The notes: generated by a model not told the origin, from the letters alone. DNA of 64,000 nucleotides from Eretmocerus hayati (GCA_029851415.1 CM056743.1:76402186-76466185); one strand, 5' to 3'; counted from the stretch's first letter, positions 11,670 through 23,348 are shown. Made by a program: numbers and translations.

Positions 11670-12735
11670 GCATGGGACCCACCGCACTCTAAAAACTGAT
11701 GAACATGATTTTATCACAGTAATAACAACACTGAAATGGAGCAACAGCTGAGCAGAATCGCGTGGTTCATGGTGTCGACTGTTGGCGTTGGCACGTCGAA
11801 AAGGTTATAACGGAGCAGGGAGGTAGACACGCATCTCCCTGAGAGAACGTTTTTCCATCCAATGATCATTATTTCTCGAAAAATCACTCACTTTCAATCG
11901 ACTAAACAAACATTGACGATGATCTCATTAGGAATCTTCTTCCTACTTCAAAAGGGGCGATGGTTAGAAGTTCCGTGGAAACCCCCATATAGCGATGAAA
12001 ATCGATGTGAAAACATGCACCCACTACTATGAGATGAAATTTATGTTAATACCCCGACTGGCTGCCAAGTAGTTGCAGTTCCAGTCATCTTTGAGAGTCA
12101 TATTTTGGAAGAATCGTCATTCCACCTCTAAACTCAAATCTCGCATAGCTTCCAAGAGAATTGGTTTCAAGCAAATCAAGACAAACGTGTTCTTTCATCT
12201 TGTCCCTAGAATCATATATTCCCTCGCCGAGACACTCAGAGATGTCGACCATTTTCATTGGCCGATCTCATACGGATTCAGACAGTATTCCTCGCTGAAC
12301 GAGAGAATCCAGCCAAGCTCAGATCCAGACGCTAATGTTACTGTGTGCATCTTGTTTGCTCGCATAATTTGGAATTTCATCATAGGTTTATTCGATTATG
12401 TAGTTCGGAGTGTTCGGAGCGCTCCGAGCGTTCCCAACCGAACGCATATTCGGTGATAGTTTGTTCCGAGCGCTCCGAACGCTTCGTCCAAGAATTATGG
12501 CCACGGAGAGGGGACTTCATATCTTCTCAACCTCGCAAGGTAGGGGTCGAACTATGGGGTAAAAGATGATAAAATCACAAAAATTCCCAGCGAAAATTTC
12601 CGGACGGATATAATACTTTATGTTCAAGGAAGCAGAAATCGATCTTCTTGCGATTTTTGAAAACGGATACAGCACGCCGAACCCGCAAAGGACTATTTTC
12701 GAGGCCTGAGCATTGTGCTTCTCCTTCCCTCATAG
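11670..12735. other. Intergenic or intronic sequence, no confirmed coding
   Basis: A 127-codon plus-strand ORF (12073-12456) sits where upstream APC1 exons might be expected, but I could not match it to APC1. Positions about 12,408-12,488 form a strong palindrome built on CGGAGCGCTCCGAGCG and CCGAGCGCTCCGAACG. Confidence 0.4.
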
Positions 12736-12739
12736 TAAC

Positions 12740-13190
12740 ATATACTCAAAGTTACAAGAAAATTCCCGACCCTCGACCAAAGATCTGAGAATGATTTATA
12801 CTATGTATATAGATCGAGAAAAATTTGGTATCACTGGACAAGCCGACTATCTTTATTATTTTCTGCTCTAGCAGAATCATGTTGTATTGTAGGATTGATT
12901 TAGCCGTCTCAGATATGAAGGGTTCCATCGATCAGCATAGACATTTTTCAAATTTTATCGATGTCCTATCCTATTTCTCCTCAAGTCTCGATTCCCGACG
13001 TATATCCATACTCCCCGAAGGGACTCGATCCTGGGTAGAATGAAAATATGTCTTCCTTCATCATGTCCTCCGAACCACATATTTGATTGCCGAATTCATG
13101 AGTGCTCCAAAGTTCTCCTGCTGCCTGATTCCGAATCTATCCAATTCCCGAGGAACAAAGGAATCGTTACGGTCTCGAATCCTCCAAGTG
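12740..13190 (+). CDS. Possible upstream exon(s) of APC1, uncertain structure
   Basis: In one frame the translation includes SLDKPTIFIIFCSSRIMLYC (12828-12887), which has the hydrophobic strand pattern of the late beta-propeller region of APC1 that precedes the next exon. A second open stretch at 13,040-13,190, in the frame giving IVTVSNPPSAIL, would also fit in spacing just before the next exon. I cannot place clean donor and acceptor sites for either. The stretch may contain one exon, two exons with a short intron, or a diverged copy. Alternative: chance ORFs. Confidence 0.35.
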
Positions 13191-13231
13191 CCATTCTAGT
13201 TCTCTCTATCATCTCATGGTATTATTTCTAG

Positions 13232-13634
13232 GTGCTCAAGATGATATTGGTATTGGATGGCGAATGGAACATCACAGTATATTCTGGGTTGGAAATTCTC
13301 GGGAAACTGCACATTCCTAGTACTATCCCGAATTCTCTCAGAAATCTTGCATTTCCTGCTCAAGGATACAATCGGATGATGCCATCAACTAGAACAATAA
13401 AGACCTGTTCCATACTCCTGGATGACCATGATCTTACAGATTCACGAAAACCTGGCACTCATCTACTTGATGCGAATGCTGAACACTGTATCTCTTCGAT
13501 TCGGAGGAGTGTACGATCATCTAACAGCTCGCCCACATGTTTCCTCCATTCAACAGAGGATGGCTTCGTCATGTCCAATGGGGATACGGAAAAATCTAGA
13601 ATCGTCATCTCGGAAGCCAGAACATCGCCTCTAG
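13232..13634 (+). CDS. ANAPC1: Anaphase-promoting complex subunit 1, internal exon
   Basis: APC1 is the largest scaffold subunit of the APC/C ubiquitin ligase, which acts in mitosis to mark securin and cyclins for destruction. This exon encodes about 134 residues from VLKMILVLDG to TSPL. The start resembles the APC1 block reading roughly MLVLEG...LYTG; the end, SNGDTEKSRIVISEARTSPL, follows the conserved SNG...RI.IPE..TS.LV block at the end of the N-terminal beta-propeller. A polypyrimidine acceptor (TATTTCTAG) precedes 13232 and a donor (CTAG|GTATAC) follows 13634. The exon ends one base into a codon; the next exon supplies TG, giving valine, with correct phase and homology. No frameshift is seen. 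The family assignment is from memory of vertebrate APC1, not a search. Confidence 0.85.
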
Positions 13635-13809
13635 GTATACTCATTTTCATACATGGAATCTGATCTCATACTGATGGGCCTGAAATCCTCCTTACATCCA
13701 TTGTGGGATCTTAATGATATCTCCACAGACTCGTAACGTGAGTAGATACCTCTCACTATGGGCAGACGACCGACCCCCACTCCTCCCTTACTCTTTCGTT
13801 CAGGGGTGT

Positions 13810-14082
13810 CAAGTGTAGTAGAGTCCCTCCCCTCAAGCCCCTCCAGTCAAGTGCAGAGAGCGTCGCGGCTCGCGGCGAAGGAGCCCCTCCCCTGCGACGC
13901 CGCGGCACGCTCTACACATGACTGGAGGGGCTTGAGGGGAAGGACTCTACTACGCTTGACTGCCCTGGAGAGCATCGCGGCTCGCTGCGAAGGAGCCCCT
14001 CCCCTGCGACGCCGCGGCGTGCTCTACACATGACTGGAAGGGCTTGAGGGGAAGGACTCTACCACGCTTGACTGCCCTCCTT
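13810..14082. repeat. GC-rich 112-bp tandem repeat with internal dyads
   Basis: GAGAGCGTCGCGGCTCGCGG at 13856 and GAGAGCATCGCGGCTCGCTG at 13968 start two near-identical 112-bp units. Each contains CCCCTCCCCTGCGACGCCGCGG and a terminal TGACTGGAGGGGCTTGAGGG block. An inverted copy of the terminal block lies at about 13,810-13,850. GAGCGTCGCGG...CCGCGGCACGCTC can fold within a unit. Composition is far more GC-rich than the flanks. The ORF across it (13758-14033) is a by-product. Confidence 0.8.
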
Positions 14083-15350
14083 TCGTTACAATGTGGTATA
14101 GCGGACATGAGCTCTCGCGTGGATGGTGGGAAAAGCTGTAGGTGAGCTCTCTGTATCTATTTGTGAGTGTGCATACCACTCGCACTAGCAAGCTGATCTA
14201 CTGAATGAGAAGCGCTCTATAGCATGCATATAAGTATCATTGCGAAAACTCACACAGAACGTGTAATGGCTTTCCATTTCGACTAATGACCTCGGAACCA
14301 CTCCACTTAGGGCTTCCGCGATACGAGAAGAGACGAGGATGGGCTCCTCTCGCTATCGTATTGGAACCTCCAACCGCATCTCGATCTTGATTTCATTCTC
14401 AGCGATGTCCTAGGAACGTTCACATTCTCGTCTCTGTGTATTTTTGCGCTCACCGAGAAATCTCACCGAGATTCTGTTAGAATATGAAAATGTGTTCCAA
14501 GACGTTAGATTTTGGAACACTGATCAAACAAAATAATGATACTGAACCTCTCATTTGCACAAATGCTTAGAAAGGGCGTAAGTTCGGTGCAATTGGGGAA
14601 AAAGGCGTGATTACGCCCTCTAATTAATTACCGATGAAAACATTTTCAAAAAATTCCCCTCGGAACGGAAACTCATTTTTATGCGTTCAAAGTATCGAAA
14701 CATGTTCTTCTACCCCAAAAAGGAGTTTCTAAACATTAATATAGTGACTTTAGACTTCCCATAGTTTTTGGCATCCATATTGAACTTTCCGCAAGTACAG
14801 AGCTCCCTAACATGGGTCAAACAACTTTACCGCTACGAAACATCTTTCACTGGGTACCCATGAGCATGCTTGTGAATTTTGAGAGTGATTGAACTCGACT
14901 GCGGGTTTAGATGCGACTTTTTGTACGGTAAATGCACCAAAAATTCGATCGTGATTCGGAAAAAGGGCGTGACTATGTTCTCTGAAATGGCTGTAAGATC
15001 CATGAAATTGACTCTAATTCTGTGATGCTTGGACCGATATTCTGAGGATCCCATCCTCTTAGCAATAAGCCAGGTTGTTCCACTCAATCATGCCTCTGGC
15101 GACTTTAGTGAAGTTTTTATCGATTTTCTCAAAATGACCCTTTCGTAACTACGCCTCTCTCCCACGCACCTCCTCAATTACATGCTTATTTGAATTCCAC
15201 CCAGAGCCGATGCAGATACAGATGTTTTACAATGATGGAAGTTACATGCAGCTTCTTATCCATCTATCCATCGAAAATGGCTAGGGACAAATAATGTATT
15301 ATGCCAAGCTTTGTACCATCTGACCGATTGATTTCAAGAGCAGCTCCAGT
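14083..15350. other. Unassigned AT-rich sequence
   Basis: No gene recognised. If the Gypsy element were complete, its 3' LTR would lie here, but no match to the LTR-end sequence at 29,412 onward was found. A segment near 14,630-14,740 weakly resembles 2,920-3,060 (shared TTCCCC...GGAA...AAACTCATTT pattern), suggesting an old dispersed repeat. Confidence 0.45.
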
Positions 15351-15352
15351 TG

Positions 15353-17449
15353 CTAGAGATAACAGATCACCCATGAAGGCTGAATCTCTTCGATCAGCAC
15401 TCTGTATTGGCTCGCCCAACAATTGAAGCACGCATAGGGGGGAGAGTTCAATATCGCGTCCGTGGGGATCGGACGGAGATCTCTCAAGAACATCCCCGTC
15501 GTTTTGGGTGGGAGAGCTCTCTGCTTCCGGCCCGTGGACTCTCGATGCGTCGTGGCCGTTGATGTTGGGTGCCCTGGCCTAGAAGGGCTTCTGCTCCGTT
15601 GTCCGGGGCTCGGGCGCATCGGTGACCAGGGTCGTGGCTACGGGGACTCGCGAGGCCTCGAGAGGCTTCGCCTCCTCGACTGGGACGAAATCACATGCGA
15701 TGCGTTTCGGAATTCCCGGGTTCTCCTTCCACGAGACCGCGAATCTCTCGGCGGCCGCTCCAGTGGCACCCGTCGAACCAGATCGCGAGGGCCTAGTTCT
15801 ATCACCTCCTCCTCAGGGCGATAGGGTGGCGGGCCCCCCTCGTAATCATCTATTGTGAGCTGGCGCCGAGGGTTGTAAGGCCGGAGCTCGCTCCCGGTGT
15901 CGTGACGTCGACGAGGCAAGTCCTCCAGGTTGGCTCGTGCAGTCGATAGTTGATGCATTGGCCCCGGTCGCCACATTGGTGCGGAGATCGTCCTGATCTC
16001 TCCCACGGGTATGGATGGTGGGTTCTTCGGCGCGAAGGTAGAACTCTGGTCGCCCTGGGGTTCAATAATCTCCACTCCTGGTGGAGTCGATTGTTGAGGA
16101 GGGCGCTCGCCCTGTTGTGGCTGGCACGTCGAGGTTGCTGTGTCTTGACGGGGTGGTGTCTGCGCAGGTACTCGCAATAAATCAGCTGATGTTGGCCTCT
16201 CTTGTTCCGGAACTCCGTCGTTCGGGCGTAGCTCCTCACCCCAGTCCAAAATCTCGTCCAGTTCTTTTTCCGCTGAGAGAGATTCTGCAGCTTTACTCGA
16301 CAGCTCGGTAGCTTCCCAGTTGCCGTTGGATTGACGAGAGCTCGGTTAAGCACAAGGTGCATTGGCTGTCACGCGAGGAATTGCTTCGGCCGGTTGGTGA
16401 GTAGGCAAGTGACCCTCCGGCGGTTGCTCCCGCGTGGACACCACTGATGATTCCTCAAATCTGACGTGTCGTGGCACTCCCTTTACCCTGCGAGTCTGAG
16501 GGCTGGTGCTCCCCTCAACACACTCTTTGGCTACGGTCGATAGGCCCGCGGTGACCTGGGGCTTCGACGCTTCTGGGAGGTGGCTCGGCGTATCACGAGA
16601 AGGCGATTCCGAGGAGCGAGCGGACTCGGCCTGGCGCGGCCTTGGCGGGACACGAGGTATTGCTCCCCGCGCCCGGTGCTTCGCCATTTTCTCCTCGGAG
16701 AGGGGTTGTAGCACAACCCGCAGCTCAGGTTCGTTACTCTGAACGCGTCTCAGTTTTGGTGCGGGAGAATTACTGGTCGAACTTGCATCAACCAGCTTCC
16801 CTTCCGCCTGGTCCGAGGAGCGTTTGGTCGGGCTATTGATATCCATCGCTGCTACGCCGGCAGTCTCAGCTCCGGTAGCCCCGTCGCTGCGAGCCGGAGA
16901 GGGTGGGGCTTGCTCGTCGATCTCTACACAAACTTGGGCCTCTGCTGATTGAGCGCGTGGTGGCGACGCTCCCATTTCCTCGGTGTTGACTTGCCGGCTC
17001 CCACGTTCGAGAAACTCCACGCGAGCGTTGGCCAAATGGACCCGTTCGGCCAACTCCTGCAGGGCTTCCATTTGCCCCTCTTCGGAACTTAGGGCCCACA
17101 AATTCGGTACTCTAGGTAGGGTGACACCCCTCCCCTCAGAGTTCGCTCACTCCCACAAGCTCTTGGCCTCTTTGAAATCCGCGGGGTGGGAAAAGAGCCG
17201 AAAGAAGTCAGGTTTACCACCCGTCGTGTCCCCTGGGGCGATGTTAACGGGCCCCTGTCCAGGTCCTTGAGTCTCCGGTGTAGGTGGAGGCGTGGGGACC
17301 TCGACGTCCGTTGGTGCCGGCTCCTCCCCCGCTGGTTCAGGTGCAAATAGCTCCTCTTTATCGACGTCGTTGATCATGTGCTCCTCTTCGGGTGCGGGCA
17401 ATCCCTCGGCCATTACTTGCGCTGCTTGCGCCAAATCCTCGGCCACCAT
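15353..17449 (-). pseudogene. Third ORF of the Gypsy element, proline-rich, function unknown
   Basis: Reading from 17449 downward, an open frame starts MVAEDLAQAAQV just after the integrase C-terminus and continues in frame past one stop near 17,147 to 16,346. Coding then appears to shift frame to 16,249-15,638 (RPYNPRRQLTIDDYEGG, APMWRPGPMHQLST) and again to 15,619-15,353. It is rich in P, E, R, S and Q, and ends with a CxxC motif (PYACFNCWASQY) that recalls a partial zinc knuckle. I see no signal peptide, transmembrane helix or furin site, so it does not look like an envelope gene. It could be a duplicated gag-like or accessory ORF. Confidence 0.6.
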
Positions 17450-17559
17450 CCTCAGGTCATCTGCTACGCTGACACCTTAAACAAAATAACAGTCAGGCCT
17501 GTCCACTGTGGCCAAAATTTGCCCTCTACACATGCACCATGTACTGACCACAGCTACTT

Positions 17560-18280
17560 GCGGGGGGGAGGGTATCCAACGTCCAAATGGGATACATGGG
17601 CCTCTGGCAGTCTCCTACCTAACTCACCCTCGAGAACATAGACTAACAGCGATTTTACCTCTACTATTTTGAATGGACCCTCGAATTTCGGTGCCAGTTT
17701 CTTTGAGAATTCATTCGCGGCGTTTGAAAGGAAATGCGTTTTCCTGAAGATCGTGTCCCCAACTTGAAACTGTGCGTGTTTTCGTCCTCAATTGTAATGC
17801 GCGGCTTGCTTTTTCCGAGCTTTGTCGATGTTTTTCAAAACAAAGTCCCTAAGCGCGTCCAAACGTTTCATCCTGTCAGTCTACGCGGACTTGTCGATTG
17901 GCTCTACTGGTTTTCCGGCCACCAATTCACGCCTCAGTCTTTTTGCGGGCCTCGGATTGCGTCCATGATTTAAGAGTCCCTATGATCGTCCTTCACGTAC
18001 TGAGCTATCGTGGTCTTCAAAGTCCTGTTTACGCGTTCCGTTGCGTTGACCTGGGCGTGGTAGGGGGAGGGGGTAAACACTCGTTTGACCCCGTACTCGG
18101 CCAATCGCTCCGCCAGGAGCTCATTATCGAACTCTTTGCCATTGTCTACACTAGGTAGTCCGGTACCTCCCATCTAAACAAGAGCAAGTCCTCCAGTCCA
18201 GCCAGTACAGATTTCCCGTCTGCTTTGCGTAAGGGTTTAGTCTCAATCATTTTCGTGAAGAGATCCTGAATCACCAGCAG
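17560..18280 (-). pseudogene. Gypsy integrase, broken
   Basis: The core segment (18,173-17,970) includes SVDNGKEFDNELLAE and HAQVNATERVNRTLK, corresponding to the second catalytic Asp and the catalytic Glu of the DDE integrase fold. Farther down, in a different frame and past several stops, FQVGDTIFRKTHFLSNA and LAPKFEGPFKIVEV show the C-terminal GPF/Y-type domain, closing with HVSHLDVGYP. Integrase inserts the cDNA into chromosomes; this copy cannot encode an intact enzyme. It is followed directly by the third ORF. Confidence 0.85.
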
Positions 18281-19130
18281 TTACTTGAACCCCCTCTTGC
18301 TCGGTGGGAACTCCATCAAATCTGCCGAAACTGCTATCGTCGGGGCTTCAACGATTCGTGACCCCAATAGCCCAGTTAGTGCGGATTGGGAGTCCTCGTA
18401 TTTCTCGCAAATCTGACACTGATTGACGGATGTCACCACGTCATGATACAAGCCAGGCCACGAGTGCTCTCTGGTCACTCTATCATATGTTTTCTCTACA
18501 CCAAGGTGCCCTGCTGAAGCAATGCAGTGTGCATCTTCCAACACTCTTTCTCGCAGCGACACTGGCACTACTAGACGCCATTTTTCGTGAGGTGATTTAA
18601 TTGGGTCCAGCATAGCGTCGGTCCGAAACTGATACAACTGTCCGTCCTCTACTCGCCAGTTTTTCCACTGTTCTGGCCTGGATTGCACTTCTTCTATTCG
18701 TTTGGTGTACCACGGGTCTGACCCACTTTCTAGCCCAGCTACTTCGGTCCCGTTTTCGCCCTCGGCATCCGCCGGGTCATGCAGTCTAGATAGAGCATCT
18801 GGGATTCTATGGAGTCGTCCTGAGCGGTGGGACAACTCAAAGTCCCATTGCTGGAGCTTGAAGGCCCATCTAGCTAGGCGTCCAGTTGGATCTTCAAGTC
18901 CTCTCAGCCATTTCAACGCGCTGTGGTCTGTGATCACTTTAAAGTGAGTCCCCTCCACGTAAGGTCGAAATTTTCCGATGGCCCATAGAACCGCCAAATT
19001 TTCGCGTTCCGTTGCACTCCAATTCCTCTCAGAGGGCGTGAGACTGCGACTACAGTACACAATTAGGTATTCCCCATCTTCTCCTTCTTGCGCGAGCACA
19101 GCTTCCAGGCTGAACGCGCTCGAGTCACAC
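18281..19130 (-). pseudogene. Gypsy RNase H and H2C2 integrase N-terminus
   Basis: The 272-codon frame (19,099-18,281) begins with VLAQEGEDGEYLIVYCSRSL and contains SATERENLAVLWAI and VITDHSALKWL, the Glu and Asp motifs of the Gypsy RNase H that degrades RNA in the RNA:DNA hybrid. The H2C2 zinc-binding module follows: HCIASAGHLG, then CQICEKYE. An in-frame TAG lies just before 19,099, separating it from the RT part. The segment is otherwise well preserved. Confidence 0.88.
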
Positions 19131-20123
19131 TAGATCGTGAAAATTTTGGGAAAATCTGGCCTAGCTAACACTGGGGCTGTTGTCAGAGCTTCCTTGAGCT
19201 TTTCGAAGGCTTCTTGCTGTTCTGGGCCCCACGTCTACTTGACGTCGTTCTCCAGCAGCTTGAGTGAGGGTCATTTGATCTCAGAGTCATGTTCAATGAA
19301 CCGAGAATACCAGCCGATCATTCCCAAGAACGATCGCAGCTGCTCCAGATTTTTCGGGGGTGGATAGTTCCGTACTGGAGCAATCTCCTCTGGATCTGGC
19401 CTCAGGCCTTCCGCGTCCAAGAGAAACCCTAAATATCGGACCTGTTGGCAGCAGATGTCACATTTTCCCTTGTTTACTTTCAGCCCAGCTCCAATTAAGC
19501 GTTCCATGACCAGTTGGACGTACTTTACATGGTCCTCGTAAGTATCTGTCGCATCGATTATGTCATCGAGATACCCGAACACAAATGGCTCCAGTTCTGG
19601 GCCAAATAACTGGTCTATGATTCGCTGGAAGGTAGCTGGGGCATTGGTTAAGCCATAGATAAAAGCGAAGGCCCAGGATCCAGCGCCCGGTACTGAGAAG
19701 CTAGTGTATTGTTCACTGTCCTCCGAAAGTGGAACCTGCATATATGCCTCCTTTAAGTCGATCTTTGTGATGTATTTGGCCCTTCTCAGCTTGTCCAGTA
19801 TGGAGTCCATGTTTGGCAAGAGGTACGCGTCCTTTTTGGTCACTTTATTCATGTTCGATAGTCGATACAGAACCTGTAAGTTCCATCACTTCTTCTGACC
19901 AGGACCGGGGCACTACTCCACGCTTTATTCGATGGCTCAATACGTCTTGCAGCAGCTAAGCGCTTCACCTCTGCCCTCGCTACGTCTAACATAGCCGGTG
20001 ACATACGCCTATATTTGTGTCTGATCGGTGTGTGGTCCGACAGCGTGATCACGTGCTCTGCGAGCTTCGTCTGGCCCAGGCTATCCCCAGCCTCATCGAT
20101 CATCTTTTGCACGATCGTCTCCA
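19131..20123 (-). pseudogene. Gypsy reverse transcriptase
   Basis: From 20,123 downward the sequence shows SDHTPIRHKYRRMSPAM, a typical entry to the Gypsy RT domain, and VLVRRSDGTYRFCIDYRT (fingers). A frame change follows, then DAYLLPNMDSILDKL, the palm block with FGYLDDIIDATDTYEDH (the YLDD catalytic pair) and QVRYLGFLLDAEGL (thumb), reaching IGWYSRFIEHDSEIK. The enzyme copies element RNA into DNA. The order and spacing are those of Ty3/Gypsy RT. The 5' end abuts the CACTA-like insertion, whose duplicated CA lies at 20,122-20,123. Confidence 0.9.
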
Positions 20124-23100
20124 CCCTACTAAAAATGCCCACGTGCTCCTTTGAGTATTCCTCCAAGTGTCAATACAACTGCAATCGCACATGATTTTAC
20201 AGCTGTGGGAACACGTGGGATAGCGTGTTCACGACTACGTGGAATGACACTGGCGAAATCTAGTACGATTATTGAGCATTCCCCGACTAACAATAGCACG
20301 TTCTATCCCCGTAGAATTCCACGTGTACTAGTGTAACAGATCGCCAGACTCAATTAGAGTCTCATGAATCGCATGAGGTGGTTGCCGGACCTGTGATACC
20401 GGGCAAAATCTCCGCGAAAATACAAAGTTCATCAATGTACGTCGAGGAAGACTCGTATGAAAGACTACAAAGTCACGTGGTATCAGAACCTTCATATACA
20501 TATATATGAAGAGCAAGTGGACTCGAAAGCATTCCCGGAATTAGTAGTAATTCAGAGAACGCTGAGGTCAATTCGATCCTTACGGAACGCTTGTAGCGAT
20601 GACCGGGCTCATAATTCTGAATTCCAATCCCCGCAAGAGTGCAGCTTTCATCAATGAATGTCAACAAAGATTGTATGGAGAACTTATTGAATTTTCAATA
20701 TAATACATGCACCAGTACCTCGCTAGAGTTGTGGCACAAATCTCGGAATATATTTCGTCTTCACTGACAGCAACTGGGATGGAAATGTTGATCAGATCCT
20801 CCAAAGAAATCAGAGTTCCGAATCAATTGTACAGGCTGTCCAGATCCCTCGGATTTCGCGCGAATTTCAAATGTAAGGAGTGGGAGAATTGGGCACTGTA
20901 TCATAGTACTCCTAATCTTATGACAGTATTCTTGTATACAAAGTCATGAAGAACAGAACCCAGTTGAAGCATTCGCCATTATTGGCGAACTCATCGTACT
21001 CGGGTTTGAAGATGGACATCACGGACGATGATCTCAATTACATGAGTGAGAATCTTCATCAGTTTGTGGAGGGAATCCTCCGTACTATTCTCTGGAAGCA
21101 CTGGCCTGCAATGTTCACCGACTTCTCCACATCGTGGAGAACATTCATTGGGGTCCTTCGTGGGCTCATTTCGCTTACGCCTTTGAAGCAGCAAACGGGA
21201 GAATATCAGCAGAAATCCACTCAGAGCAAGGAATCATTCTTCAGAAAATCCCTTATATGAATCTATCTCAATATCAACAGAGACCACAGAATCAACTCTA
21301 TCCAAAATGTACTGATATTCGAATCTCTTTATATACCGGGATCTGGGGTGCGCGCATCCAGGAAGCAGTGAAATTGAATCCAATATCTCACTTCGGGAAT
21401 AGCCGACCAGTGAGTCAATCGTATGCTCTTCAGTCAATATATCACAACAGACCTCATTTCATGGCAGAGCGGTCATCGATGGTAGTTTGTACACAACTAT
21501 TCAAGAAGAGAATGCTCGGACTTGCAGTCACTTCGCTCGATTGAAGGATGGAAAATTCATCAAGATCCGGACGTTTCTGGTAGACTTCAACAGTCGTTTA
21601 GAGTTGAAAGAATGTGACATCTTTCAGGTGTAAGAGAAGCATTTGTCGGAAATGATACTAGAAATAGTAAGCATCTCCAAAGAAGAACAGCTCATCAGTA
21701 CAGATGGCATTGATCTGCAATGCGTGTTCATCGAGCGCGATACGAAGGGATTCATCATTCTTGTAGCCAACAAGCTCTACTATCAGTATTGTTTTGTATC
21801 GTAATATTCCTCGGAATCTTGACTGGTAACAAACCGTCATATAAAAGGTAGGCATCGAATATTACGATACATTCAGTCTCGAATTCGATCTTGTGATCAA
21901 AATTCTATCCCCCACAGGGGCGGCGTTGCTCGTGTCAACTCCATGAAAGTCGAAGAATTGGATTGTATGTTAGATGCACTCATTAAGAGAGGAGTTGCGG
22001 AACCTCAAACAGCATCTCAGCAATGTTGACAGCAAACTGTTGGAACAGGTTATGAATTTGCTGATAAGCAATTTTCGAGGGGTGGTGATTCTATGTGTTC
22101 AACGATGGAGTCGGTTTTTACCGAGGTTTCTTGGAGCCTCCCATTACATTCTATCGACTAGCGGACAAGGAGGAATTGAAATCCAAAATCATTATACTAT
22201 CTATTCTCAGTCCCATCGAACACTTGATTCACTCAGTCGAGCAGAGAATGGGATTGGAAAGCTCAGAAATTGGAAAGCAGAGATCGATCATTCCTACCAT
22301 GTCTGCATATCACGCCCCCTACTGATGATGGACTCCCATAACATCTCGAAATAGCTGATCAACTTCAAGGTTCATTTCGAAAGCATTGCAAAGCACCACG
22401 TCTGGTTAGTAAACTTCATAACGCGATTGGTCGAAGCTTGCGTGTTTCTACATGCAACGAATCTATTTACAGGTCGGATGAGCTAATCGAAAATAACAAT
22501 ACGACAGAGTGGCAAAATTTTGTAGAAACAACTTTCAACTATGCCAGTGACACTTGATACAACAGGAACAATTGACTCTAAGGTGCAGGATCAATATGAG
22601 AATCGATCGATTTTGATTGGCGAGTGTCAATATCCAATCCTGAGGATGTGGGCAAAACTGCATATTTTTTCCTGAAATCTTGCACAATATTCTAGGGAAT
22701 TATAGAAGAGTTGGCAATCCTGATCCACAATGAATGTCTTATTCGTTACTATTTTTTGAAGAATAGGAATCGCGAATCGTATAAGGTATATTTTCATATT
22801 CTCACTGAGCAGTCATTCATACTCTGAATCAGATGATTGTTATTATGACTTTATGTTTGTGGAAATGTAATCAGAAATGGATAAAATTGCTCATGAATGA
22901 TTGATCGATCGTTCCCTCCTTCACATCCTGAATTCGTCCAACTTACTACCAGGTCCGGATGTGATTCTGAATCTGCTCCCCCCAGATATACATACAGATT
23001 CCTCATTTGACGAGACCTCGCGATTTTCTATATCAGTCGTCCTTGATATTACTTTCGCAAAGGTCTAACTCAGGATCACGAGTCCCGCAATTGCTTCAAG

Positions 23101-23348
23101 TGATTCGTAAGACTCGAACTGAGTTTGGCATTCTGTTCCACTAGAACACGTGGAACTGCACGTGGATGGAACGTGCTATTGTCAGTCGGGAAATGCTCAA
23201 GAGTCTTACCAGGTTTTGCCAGTGTTATTCCATGTAGTTGTGAACACGCTATCCCACGTGTTCCCATAGCTGTAATACCGTGTGTGATTGCAGCTATATT
23301 GACACGTGAAGGAACATGTGGAGGGGCACGTGGACATTTTTAGTGGGG
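20124..23348 (+). mobile_element. CACTA-like DNA transposon nested in the Gypsy element
   Basis: The ends are inverted: 20124 reads CCCTACTAAAAATGCCCACG, and the right end read inward is CCCCACTAAAAATGTCCACG. Similarity continues for about 200 bp (AACACGTGGGATAGCGTGTTCAC occurs near 20,210 and, reversed, near 23,230-23,260). CA occurs just outside both ends (20122-20123, 23349-23350), fitting a 2-bp target duplication. Removing the element and one CA leaves the Gypsy frame open across the join, which supports the boundaries. The CACTAAAAA core near the terminus and the transposase remnant point to the CACTA/EnSpm group. Length is 3,225 bp. Confidence 0.85.
20450..21830 (+). pseudogene. Remnant CACTA-type transposase
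   Basis: Short frames on the plus strand add up to the C-terminal half of a CMC-type transposase. VPNQLYRLSRSLGFR followed by EWENWALYHSTPNL (about 20,815-20,915) resembles the RS..EWR.WLLYY block; CNVHRLLHIVENIHWGPSWA and AFEAANGRI (about 21,110-21,205) resemble the NVH.L.HL....WGPLW..S.F.FE..NG block. Farther on, GKFIKIRTFLVDFNSRLEL and KGFIILVANKLYYQYC (about 21,550-21,800) may be its C-terminal region. At least three frame changes and several stops separate the pieces. The catalytic N-terminal part is missing or unrecognisable. Confidence 0.7.

Noticed and set aside
12073..12456. 127-codon ORF as an upstream APC1 exon
   Set aside because: The position is plausible, but I could not match any block to APC1, and the ORF runs into a palindrome.
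15353..17449. Envelope gene of an errantivirus-like element
   Set aside because: No signal peptide, furin site, fusion segment or transmembrane helix is visible. The sequence is proline-rich and charged.
20127..23345. Alternative boundaries at the bare CACTA/TAGTG ends
   Set aside because: With these limits the flanks are CCC and GGG, which are not duplicated. Including the outer C bases gives a CA duplication and restores the host frame.
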